A stretch of DNA of 7,434 nucleotides from Candidatus Omnitrophota bacterium (lineage in GTDB: Bacteria > Omnitrophota > Gorgyraeia > Gygaellales > Profunditerraquicolaceae), in assembly GCA_020061545.1 (NCBI GenBank), contig JAGUYA010000159.1, forward strand, positions 1 through 7,434. The letters run 5' to 3'. Positions 1 to 6,144 of this stretch are shown here, one piece after another. How positions within the stretch are numbered: the stretch's first letter is position 1; each line of letters begins with the position of its first letter. The notes under the pieces are model-generated. The model worked only from the letters and a program-made list of their open reading frames with translations. It was not told where the DNA came from and searched no databases. The position numbers and the translations under genes were made by a program.

Positions 1-1
1 A

Positions 2-229
2 GATACCCTGGAGGCAGGTAAGATCAGTAATATCTTTAAAGGACCAGACGGCTACTATATTTTAAAATTAGAAGCTAAGCGCGGCGGAAAGCAAAAGTCG
101 CTTACTGAGATGTGGAATGATATTGAACGGGCCTTGACTTTCTTAGAACAACAGCGCAAGATCGAGGATTTAATCAGCAGACTTTTCCGCGATGCCAAAA
201 TTGAAACTTACGAAGAAGAAATAAAGTGA
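2..229 (+). CDS. C-terminal part of a SurA/PpiC-like peptidyl-prolyl isomerase (5' end outside the window)
   Basis: Seen: an open frame enters from the left edge and runs 75 codons to TGA at 227-229. It begins DTLEAGKISNIFKGPDGYY, followed by ILKLEAKR. This matches the last strands of a parvulin (rotamase) domain, where a glycine-rich turn leads into a strand of the type GYYILK(L/V). A charged helical tail follows, containing EMWNDIERAL and EQQRKIEDLI. Known of the family: such proteins are periplasmic or membrane-anchored chaperone/isomerases that help fold secreted and outer-membrane proteins. Inference: the gene sits directly before the Tad pilus genes, so it may help fold the secretin or other pilus parts. 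A diverged second copy of the last 43 codons lies at 412-540. The signal peptide and catalytic core are outside the window, so the exact subfamily cannot be fixed. Confidence 0.8.
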   Translation, partial: DTLEAGKISNIFKGPDGYYILKLEAKRGGKQKSLTEMWNDIERALTFLEQQRKIEDLISRLFRDAKIETYEEEIK

Positions 230-250
230 GTCCCTTGGTGTGTTTTTCTA

Positions 251-303
251 CTCGATGGGCTCATCCTAAAACGAACATCAGCGAGTGAAGGATTTCGGGG
301 AGA
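251..303. repeat. Degenerate palindromic intergenic repeat ahead of the GIY-YIG remnant
   Basis: Short inverted arms ATCCT (263-267) and AGGAT (289-293) enclose a segment with CGAAC and GCGAGTGA. On the opposite strand this reads as a degenerate form of the CTTCACTCGCT...CGTT...GGATGA palindromes that I recall being scattered between genes in environmental bacterial genomes. It lies between the isomerase stop and a GIY-YIG-like start. The family assignment rests on memory of the motif only. A purine-rich GGGGAG (297-302) ends just before the ATG at 304, too close for a normal Shine-Dalgarno spacing. Confidence 0.35.
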
Positions 304-381
304 ATGAAAAACCAAAAAGATTACTTTTACATCCTAACCAATAGGGGAAAGAACGTTTTTTACGTTGGTTCGACAAAGTAA
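304..381 (+). pseudogene. N-terminal remnant of a GIY-YIG nuclease-like ORF
   Basis: ATG at 304 opens 25 codons reading MKNQKDYFYILTNRGKNVF then YVGSTK, ended by TAA at 379-381. The spacing of the YFYIL and YVG blocks is the classic start of the single-domain GIY-YIG proteins (usual form YxYILxN...LYxGxTxxLxxR), which are normally about 80-100 residues. The catalytic arginine, histidine and glutamate regions beyond YVG are missing, so this cannot be an active nuclease. After the stop the same frame stays open and runs straight into the duplicated isomerase tail up to 540. The arrangement looks like a junction between an inserted element and a truncated gene. Such small ORFs often lie beside intergenic palindromic repeats, as here, but that association is recollection. 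Confidence 0.55.
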
Positions 382-411
382 TATTCTGAATTCTCACACA
401 GATTTAGTAGG

Positions 412-540
412 CTTTCTGAAATGTGGAATGATATTAAAAGAGGTCTTACTTTCTTAAAACACCAGCAAAGGATAGAGGATCTGATTAACAAGCTTTCTCC
501 TCAGGCAAAGACTGAGGTTGATGAAGGAGAGATAAAATAA
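412..540 (+). pseudogene. Second, diverged copy of the isomerase C-terminal tail
   Basis: The frame at 412-540 reads LSEMWNDIKRGLTFLKHQ... and ends in TAA (538-540). Aligned by eye with the tail at 101-229 it has exactly the same length (42 codons plus stop, no gaps), with about 26 of 42 residues identical, including EMWNDI, LTFL and IEDLI. Similarity ends at codon 412; upstream is GIY-YIG-like sequence. It has no start of its own apart from an internal ATG at 421. It therefore looks like what is left of a tandem paralogue whose 5' part was deleted or replaced. The protein divergence with preserved length suggests an old duplication of a gene once under selection, not a recent copy. Its end overlaps the probable cpaB start by four bases (ATAA, 537-540), so it may be the original upstream partner of cpaB in the operon. 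Confidence 0.7.
524..529 (+). promoter_or_regulatory. Ribosome binding site that decides the cpaB start
   Basis: AAGGAG lies inside the end of the isomerase-tail copy, 7 bases before ATA at 537. Nothing similar precedes the first canonical ATG at 585, where the upstream bases are TTTCAGCAATA. The site therefore favours translation from 537. Confidence 0.6.
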
Positions 541-1445
541 AAAAACAAAAAGTTATTTTAATCATCGGCCTTATTTCAGCAATAATGGCAGTATTTATGG
601 TTAAGGTTTATCTTGACCAGCAGCGTCGTTTCATTGAAGAAGAAGCGGGAAAAAAGTTGCAAAAAGAACAGGCAAATCTCGTCTCGGTGTTGATAGCTAA
701 AAAAGATATTCCTCAGGGTTTTACAATCAATGCAGATGTCCTGGAAGTAAGTATAATTCCCAGTCAGTTTGTACAGCCTCAGGCAGCTGTTTCTTTAGAT
801 AGAATTACCGGGATGATTACGATAGCGCCTATATTTAAAAATGAACAGATAGTTTTAAGCAAGCTAAAGTGGCCTGCGCGTCAGGAAACAGTTAAAAGTT
901 CATTGGCTACGGGAACGCCCTTAGGCAAAAGGGCAGTTACTATCTCTGTAGATAATATTGCTACTCTGGCAGGGATGATTAGACCCAGGGATTATGTGGA
1001 TGTTATTGTAATGTTGCCTGTGCCGATGAAAACAGCAGAAGGAAAAGAAACCACCCAGTTAATGGCAATGCCCCTTTTTCAAAATGTATTAGTTTTGGCA
1101 GTAGGCCAGGAGACAAGCACAATATCTGGCCAGGAGCAAGAAGGCAGATATAAGAAAGAAGAAAAAAGGGAAACCGTTTCTTTTCTTCTGATTACCTTAG
1201 CCCTTACTCCTCAAGAAGCAAATTTAATCACCTTTGTTCAGGAGCAAGGCAAGATTCGTCTGATTTTACGTCCATTTGCAGATTCGCAACTACAAGCGAT
1301 TCAGCCTGTCAGTTGGGAGACTTTATTTCAATATTTGATGCCCCAAGAAGCAGTTAAGCAGCCGCCAAAAGAAGAAAATGAACCGACGGAATATGTAGAA
1401 ATATATCGAGGCTTGGGCAAAGAGAGAGTGCCGCTATCAAAATAA
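537..1445 (+). CDS. cpaB: CpaB/RcpC, periplasmic Tad pilus assembly protein with SAF domain (probable ATA start)
   Basis: Role (family knowledge): CpaB/RcpC is an inner-membrane-anchored periplasmic protein of Tad/Flp pilus systems that works with the outer-membrane secretin. Counting from 537 (302 aa): positively charged start KKQK, then a hydrophobic anchor (VILIIGLISAIMAVFMV, about 5-21), a charged coil, a SAF domain (about 47-110; VLIAKKDIPQGFTI then a typical ITGMITIAPIFKNEQI), and the RcpC/CpaB domain (about 128-250; GKRAVTISVDN...GMIRPRDYVDVIV). The tail ends VEIYRGLGKERVPL. Start choice: the first ATG (585) would cut off most of the anchor and has no ribosome site. The frame is open back to ATA at 537, which has AAGGAG 7 bases upstream. 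ATA is a rare initiator, so 585-1445 (286 aa) is the conservative alternative. Family assignment is firm; the start is the uncertain part. Confidence 0.9.
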   Translation: MKKQKVILIIGLISAIMAVFMVKVYLDQQRRFIEEEAGKKLQKEQANLVSVLIAKKDIPQGFTINADVLEVSIIPSQFVQPQAAVSLDRITGMITIAPIFKNEQIVLSKLKWPARQETVKSSLATGTPLGKRAVTISVDNIATLAGMIRPRDYVDVIVMLPVPMKTAEGKETTQLMAMPLFQNVLVLAVGQETSTISGQEQEGRYKKEEKRETVSFLLITLALTPQEANLITFVQEQGKIRLILRPFADSQLQAIQPVSWETLFQYLMPQEAVKQPPKEENEPTEYVEIYRGLGKERVPLSK

Positions 1446-1470
1446 AAATAAAGGAAGGTGAAGGTAAAAT

Positions 1471-1531
1471 GTTACAAAGGTTACAAAAGTTAAGGATATT
1501 AAGAAAATTGCTTTAAAGTAACCCCTGTAAC
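1471..1531. repeat. GTTACA repeats forming an imperfect inverted repeat between cpaB and the secretin gene
   Basis: GTTACAAAG is followed directly by GTTACAAAAG (1471-1489). GTAACCCCTGTAAC (1518-1531) is the reverse complement of the left 14 bases (1471-1484) with two mismatches, leaving a 33-base AT-rich loop. A transcript could fold here upstream of the secretin start. It could also be a minisatellite remnant: GTTAC-type short repeats are something I recall from related genomes. There is no T-run after it, so it does not look like an intrinsic terminator. A 15-codon ORF (1469-1516, MLQRLQKLRILRKLL) starts on the repeat and has AAGGTGAAGG upstream; I do not call it a gene. Confidence 0.45.
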
Positions 1532-1553
1532 ATCCGTAAGATATTTCGAAAAA

Positions 1554-3164
1554 ATGAAAAAAGGTTGGTTAATTAGTTTTTTAGTGGCGCTTAATTTAAT
1601 AACTTTCTATCTATCAAATTATGCTTCAGAGGAACTTGGCGATGAGCTTAAGTTATATCTGGGCGAGATTAAAGTTCTTTCAGTAAAGAATCCCACTCGC
1701 ATTATTATTGGTAATCCCACCATAGCTGATATTTCTGATGTCTCCAAGGATGAAATAACCATTAACCCTAAAGCGCCAGGCACAACCAGTCTTGTATTCT
1801 GGGACAATTCTGGCGAGCAGTCTTATCGTATAAAGGTATTTGTTGAGGATACCAGCGATATCAAGCGTCGCATAGATAATCTGCTTTCTAAATTGAATCT
1901 AGCTGATGTTTCTACGAAAGCTGAGGAGGAGGAGGGCAAGGTTTTTCTTTTAGGCAAGGTTAAAACTACCCAGGACAAAGAAAGGATTGCCACTGTCTTA
2001 GGTACGTTAAAAAATAAGACAGTCGACCTTATTGAAGTAAAAGAAGAAGAGGCAGTGGTGAATATTGAGGTGCAGATATTAGAGTTGAATAAAGATGGTG
2101 TTACGAGATTGGGTTTTGAGATGCCTGGGTCCCTGAACCTTACCGAACCTGCCGGTCGTTTTGACGGAACAGCGCGTGGAAGCTTAAATGCTATCTGGCA
2201 TGTTTTCCAATGGACGCGTAATCAATTTACTGCCACGATTGATGCGTTGGTTCAGGAAGGCAAGGCCAAAATTCTTTCCCGTCCGCGGTTAGCCTGTCAG
2301 AGCGGTAAAGAGGCAGAGTTATTAGTAGGTGGAGAAAAGCCTATATTTACTACTCGCCTAACCTCAACAACAGGAGGCTTAACTTCAGGCGAAAGCACAG
2401 AAGTAGATTATAAAGAGTATGGTATTAAATTAAAAATTAATCCTACAGTAACTGATAAAAAACAGATTAAATTAGTGTTAAATGTAGAGGTAAGCGAAAT
2501 AGGCGATCCGGAAACTATCGGCAATCCTAACGCTCCTACTGCCAAGGCCTATCCTTTAACCAAACGCACAGCTTCTACTCAGCTCTTTCTTAATGATGGT
2601 CAGACCATGGCTATTGGTGGGCTGATGAAGCAAAAAACTGAAGAGGATATCCGTAAAACTGTAGGATTAGGCGATGTGCCTATATTAGGATTATTCTTTA
2701 GAAACAAAACTACCAAATTAGGCGGAGGTCGGGGCGAAAGAGGTAATGTTGAATTATTTATTACCCTTACTCCTACTATAATCAGCGAAGGAAAAAAGAT
2801 TACGCAAGACATAGAAGAAATCACTCCCAAAATAGCTTCTCCTGCCATCAGTGATATTAGCGAAGAGTTGCCCAAATCTATGGTGGAATATACCAGGATT
2901 ATTCAAAAATGTATATTAGAGAAGATAACCTACCCTTCTTTAGCCAAAAAAGCAGGTTTTCAGGGAACGGTAACATTAGGTCTGCGCCTGTCTTATCAAG
3001 GCGAACTTTTGGAAGTCAAAGTTAAGGAGTCGTCGGGATATAAGATATTTGATTACGAGGCTGTTGATGTGGCTAAAAAGATTGATTCTTATCCGCATTT
3101 TCCTCCCATTATAGAGCAAGAAGAACTCTGGATAGATGTTCCCATAAGCTACCAATTAAATTAA
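1554..3164 (+). CDS. cpaC: CpaC/RcpA-type pilus secretin with a C-terminal TonB domain
   Basis: Role (family knowledge): it forms the outer-membrane ring through which the Tad/Flp pilus or its substrate leaves the cell. Visible order in 536 aa: signal peptide (about 1-24, KKGWLISFLVALNLITFYLS); pilus-secretin N-terminal domain (about 30-97, GEIKVLSVKNPTRIIIGNP and ITINPKAPGTTSLVFWD); BON-like segment (about 100-165, with VFLLGKVKTTQDKERI); secretin core (about 168-410) with ILSRPRLACQSGKEAELLVG and the hallmark VPILGLFF at 375-382; then an extra domain (about 442-536) typical of the TonB C-terminus: YPSLAKKAGFQGTVTLGL, LLEVKVKESSGYKIFD, and FPP. Ordinary CpaC proteins end soon after the secretin core, so the last ~95 residues are an addition. 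There is no Shine-Dalgarno sequence before the ATG, and no earlier canonical start in frame after the stop at 1500. The next gene starts 3 bases after the stop. Secretin call very sure; TonB-like fold sure from motifs; its role unknown. Confidence 0.93.
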   Translation: MKKGWLISFLVALNLITFYLSNYASEELGDELKLYLGEIKVLSVKNPTRIIIGNPTIADISDVSKDEITINPKAPGTTSLVFWDNSGEQSYRIKVFVEDTSDIKRRIDNLLSKLNLADVSTKAEEEEGKVFLLGKVKTTQDKERIATVLGTLKNKTVDLIEVKEEEAVVNIEVQILELNKDGVTRLGFEMPGSLNLTEPAGRFDGTARGSLNAIWHVFQWTRNQFTATIDALVQEGKAKILSRPRLACQSGKEAELLVGGEKPIFTTRLTSTTGGLTSGESTEVDYKEYGIKLKINPTVTDKKQIKLVLNVEVSEIGDPETIGNPNAPTAKAYPLTKRTASTQLFLNDGQTMAIGGLMKQKTEEDIRKTVGLGDVPILGLFFRNKTTKLGGGRGERGNVELFITLTPTIISEGKKITQDIEEITPKIASPAISDISEELPKSMVEYTRIIQKCILEKITYPSLAKKAGFQGTVTLGLRLSYQGELLEVKVKESSGYKIFDYEAVDVAKKIDSYPHFPPIIEQEELWIDVPISYQLN

Positions 3165-3167
3165 ACA

Positions 3168-5333
3168 ATGGCAAAGAAAATAGTTATATTTAGTACAAAA
3201 GGCGGGGTAGGCAAGACTTTAATTACTACCAATCTGGCAGTGAGTTTAGCCAGAGACCAAGCCAAGAAGGTGTGTTTAGTAGATTTAGACCTACAGGTAG
3301 TGGGTGATATGGCTCGGATGTTAAATCTTAAGCCGCAAAAGTCAATGGTGGATTTGATACGTTTTCTTAAAAGGCAGCTTCAGCAGCAGGCGCCGGATTT
3401 TAAAAAAGCGGATTTCTTGACCTCAAGTTCATTAGGCCTGGATTTCTTACCAGGGGTTTTAAGACCTCCTCAATCACCCTATCTTGAAGTTGATATGATA
3501 AAGAATGTATTTAATTTATTAGATAAAGATTATGATTATATAATCATAGATGCGGGTAAGAACTTTAGCGATGTCCTTGTGGCTACTTTAAATCAGGCGA
3601 ATCTTATTCTTTTAGTGATTACTCCGGATATCCTTTCCATATACCAAACTAAATGGGTCATAGATACATTGCAGTTTCTGCATTTTCCTTTGGATATGAT
3701 TAAAATTGTCTTAAATCGAGCAAGCTCTGCCTCAAGCTTTAGTTGGCAAGAAATAAAAGTTACCCTGCCTTGTGATATTATTTCTCAGATACCCTCTGAA
3801 GGTAGATTGGTGGGTTTAGCAGTAAATCGCGGCATACCCGTAGGTATTGATAATCCTAAAGCAAAAATTAGTTTAAACATAAAAAAGCTCAGTCAGGTAT
3901 TAACTAAAGATGAGAAGTTATTTATCGAATCTAGAGAAATAGACCAGCTGCGGCTTAAAGAACTGGTTTTAGAAAAATCCGGAGAGTTCTGGAAAATGCA
4001 GGGTTTGATTGAAGAACCATTGATGGAGCCAGTGATTTCAGAAGAGGTGGATGGGATAATTCTTTTGAAGCGCCGAATTCACGGCCGGCTTATTGAGGAA
4101 TTGAATCTGAAGAGTTTGGATTTAAGGATATTTAGCGAGCTTAAAAAAACAAAGGAGTTAAAGAAAAAAGCCGAGGTAATGGTAGCGAATTTTTTGACCG
4201 AAGAAACAGACGGCTTTGTTTCTTCTTCTGAGGTGCGCAAGAAACTTGTAAAAGAGATTGTAGATGAGGCTTTAGGCTTAGGTCCTTTGGAGGATTTATT
4301 AGCTGACCCAACAATAACTGATATTATGGTTAATAACAAAGAAGAAATATACATTGAACGTCACGGCAAAATTGAGTTCACCGATAAAAGGTTTATTTCT
4401 AATGAGCAGGTAAAGACAGTAATTGAGCGGATTGTTGCCCCTCTTGGCAGGCGTATTGATGAATCTGTGCCAATGGTGGATGCTCGGCTTCCGGATGGTT
4501 CCCGGGTTAATGCTATAATTCCGCCCTTATCTTTAACCGGACCCGCTCTTACCATAAGGAAGTTTAAGAGGGAGATGTTTAAAGCCGAAGAGTTAATCGC
4601 GATTAATACACTCAATCAAGCAATGGCAGATTTCCTTAAAGCCTGCGTCTTAATCAGAAAAAATATAATTATTTCAGGTGGCACAGGTTCGGGCAAAACC
4701 ACAGTGTTGAATGTCTTATCAGTATTTATACCCAATAATGAGCGTATTATTACTATTGAAGATGCTGCAGAATTAAAGTTACAGCAGGAGCACTGGATAC
4801 GATTAGAGTCCAGGCCACCTAATATTGAAGGTAAGGGTGCGATTACTATCAGAGATCTTTTTAGGAATACATTAAGGATGCGGCCGGATAGAATTATTAT
4901 TGGAGAGTGCCGGGGCATAGAAACCTTGGATATGCTTCAGGCAATGAATACCGGCCACGATGGTTCAATGACCAGTATCCATGCCAATTCTACACATGAT
5001 GTTTTGGTAAGGCTTGATTCAATGATTTTGATATCCGGGATCGAGCTTCCTATAAGGGCAATACGCGAGATGATTGTATCTGCAGTAGATTTAATCGTGC
5101 ATACTACTCGGCTCTCAGACGGAAGCCGTAAGATTGTCCGAATAACTGAAGTGGTAGGAATGAAAGATGAAATACATATTGACCTTCAAGATATATTTGT
5201 TTTTCAACAAACTGGCATTGATAGCCAGGGTAATGTTTTAGGAGGATTTCACGCCACTGGATACACACCCGTATTTATCGAAGATATGAAGATAAAAGGC
5301 ATAGCCTTTCCTGAGAATATTTTTAAGCCCTAA
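3168..5333 (+). CDS. cpaE/cpaF: Fused CpaE/TadZ (MinD-like ATPase) and CpaF/TadA (secretion assembly ATPase)
   Basis: One uninterrupted 721-residue frame carries two proteins that are usually separate. Residues 1-~250 are a ParA/MinD-type ATPase: deviant Walker A KGGVGKT (11-17), Walker A' VCLVDLDLQ (35-43), Walker B YIIIDAG (124-130). This is the CpaE/TadZ type that places the Tad machine at its site, but without the receiver-like N-terminal domain usual in CpaE. A charged helical linker follows (about 250-296). Residues ~297-721 are a complete CpaF/TadA: N-terminal domain starting LKRRIHGRLIEELNL, Walker A GGTGSGKT (504-511), Asp box ERIITIEDAAEL (525-536), Walker B and arginine region RMRPDRIIIGECRG (570-583), His box GSMTSIHANS (599-608). 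The known role of CpaF is an ATP-driven ring that powers pilin assembly and sometimes retraction. All key motifs look intact. ATG lies 3 bases after the secretin stop with no clear ribosome site, suggesting translational coupling. Confidence 0.94.
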   Translation: MAKKIVIFSTKGGVGKTLITTNLAVSLARDQAKKVCLVDLDLQVVGDMARMLNLKPQKSMVDLIRFLKRQLQQQAPDFKKADFLTSSSLGLDFLPGVLRPPQSPYLEVDMIKNVFNLLDKDYDYIIIDAGKNFSDVLVATLNQANLILLVITPDILSIYQTKWVIDTLQFLHFPLDMIKIVLNRASSASSFSWQEIKVTLPCDIISQIPSEGRLVGLAVNRGIPVGIDNPKAKISLNIKKLSQVLTKDEKLFIESREIDQLRLKELVLEKSGEFWKMQGLIEEPLMEPVISEEVDGIILLKRRIHGRLIEELNLKSLDLRIFSELKKTKELKKKAEVMVANFLTEETDGFVSSSEVRKKLVKEIVDEALGLGPLEDLLADPTITDIMVNNKEEIYIERHGKIEFTDKRFISNEQVKTVIERIVAPLGRRIDESVPMVDARLPDGSRVNAIIPPLSLTGPALTIRKFKREMFKAEELIAINTLNQAMADFLKACVLIRKNIIISGGTGSGKTTVLNVLSVFIPNNERIITIEDAAELKLQQEHWIRLESRPPNIEGKGAITIRDLFRNTLRMRPDRIIIGECRGIETLDMLQAMNTGHDGSMTSIHANSTHDVLVRLDSMILISGIELPIRAIREMIVSAVDLIVHTTRLSDGSRKIVRITEVVGMKDEIHIDLQDIFVFQQTGIDSQGNVLGGFHATGYTPVFIEDMKIKGIAFPENIFKP

Positions 5334-5338
5334 TATAA

Positions 5339-5695
5339 ATGAGAATAATCAATAAAACTAAGAATACCGTTTTAGCCGAAGACACAATTATTGCCGATAC
5401 ATTTTTTACACGCATAAAAGGTCTCCTGTGTAAAAAAGAATTTAAGAAAGGCCAGGCTCTTATCATTAAACCCTGCAATTCTATCCATACCTTTTTTATG
5501 CACTTTCCTATTGATGTTTTGTTTGTGGATAAACATAATCAAGTAATAAAGGTAATTTCCTCATTGAGGCCTACACGCCTTACCCCTATATACTTTAACT
5601 CTGCTTTTGTTGTTGAGTTGCCCACTGGCACAGCGCAATCCACCCTTACCTCCAAAGCCGACACTATCTCAATAGAAGGCACACAGAAACTGTAA
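5339..5695 (+). CDS. DUF192 family small protein, last gene of the Tad cassette
   Basis: The 118-residue protein shows the DUF192 pattern: an N-terminal segment AEDTIIADTFFTRIKGLLCK (GLL in place of the usual GLM), the central block SIHTFFMHFPIDVLFVDKHN (usual form FWMKNTxIPLDIIFID), and the closing VVELPTGTA (usual VLELPAG). Family function is not established. Many members carry a lipoprotein or Sec signal, but this one begins MRIINKTKNTVLAEDTI with no hydrophobic leader, so it is probably cytoplasmic. Its ATG is 5 bases after the CpaE-CpaF stop, so it belongs to the same operon. DUF192 proteins do occur inside tad clusters, which suggests an accessory role, but no partner can be named from sequence. 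A weak palindrome (AACTG-TAA-CAGTT, 5688-5700) spans its stop. Confidence 0.88.
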   Translation: MRIINKTKNTVLAEDTIIADTFFTRIKGLLCKKEFKKGQALIIKPCNSIHTFFMHFPIDVLFVDKHNQVIKVISSLRPTRLTPIYFNSAFVVELPTGTAQSTLTSKADTISIEGTQKL

Positions 5696-5787
5696 CAGTT
5701 CGCGCAACTTTGAGAGAAAAATAGGTTTTTAAGCAGTTCTTTCGTCCCTGCCCGACGGTAAACAGGGAACTCGTGTCCATCTCGTAG

Positions 5788-6144
5788 GCGCGTAGGAGTT
5801 TTTATTCGTATAATGTTTTAGATCTCAAAGCCCATGGAGTAGTTAAAGCCTAAAGGAACCCCTGTGAAGTAGAAGACGCCTTCAGAGAGATAAAAGATTT
5901 CCTTAAGCTTAGGCCTATTTATCATTACTCTCCCCAAAGGGTAAAAGGACATGTGGTAGTATGCGTTCTTGCCTACCCTATATGGTAACAAAACTCACTT
6001 TTGTCTCGTCGGAACAAAGCCTTATCTGTCAAAGTCGGGTTAAAAGAACTCCCGTCTTTTTAACCCCCGAGGTTACGAGGGTTAAGTTCTACGAACTCGT
6101 CGTCGGAGTGCTTCCAAGAGCTCAAACTATTACGCGTTCTGTGA
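5788..6144 (+). pseudogene. Decayed tail of an IS4/IS1634-type DDE transposase
   Basis: One frame over 5788-6144 reads as a transposase C-terminal half interrupted by three TAA codons (5851, 5986, 6061). The clearest block, 5869-5985, reads VEDAFREIKDFLKLRPIYHY followed by SPQRVKGHVVVCVLAYPIW. This is the E-containing end of the DDE_Tnp_1 catalytic fold, where the Y-x2-R-x3-E-x6-K motif supplies the third acidic residue. The first stop sits where the tyrosine of that motif would be (VVKA-stop-RN). Farther on RRNKALSVKVGLKELPSF fits the family's closing helices, and the frame ends ELKLLRVL with TGA at 6142-6144. No 5' half or start is visible. The bases 5696-5787 may hold more of it with shifts, but I could not recognise any. 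Confidently a dead remnant; the subfamily is tentative. Confidence 0.75.

Noticed and set aside
304..540. A single 78-codon GIY-YIG/isomerase-tail fusion read through the TAA at 379
   Set aside because: Continuity of frame has a one-in-three chance, and TAA serves as a normal stop for the other genes here; a remnant junction is simpler.
1469..1516. 15-codon ORF MLQRLQKLRILRKLL as a possible leader peptide
   Set aside because: It begins within the GTTACA repeat, which explains its sequence; a purine-rich stretch upstream is not enough to call a gene.
1619..1807. 62-codon frame on the - strand inside the secretin gene
   Set aside because: It lies opposite the well-supported secretin N-terminal domain and shows no motif or ribosome site.
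2600..2875. 91-codon frame on the - strand inside the secretin gene
   Set aside because: Antisense to the secretin core including VPILGLFF; composition is that of a complement shadow.
4079..4918. Three consecutive - strand frames (4079-4354, 4361-4615, 4616-4918) opposite cpaF
   Set aside because: They run antisense to intact CpaF motifs and have S/I/L-rich shadow composition with no recognisable domain.
5688..5700. Palindrome AACTG-TAA-CAGTT over the DUF192 stop as a terminator
   Set aside because: The stem is only five mostly weak pairs and no T-run follows.
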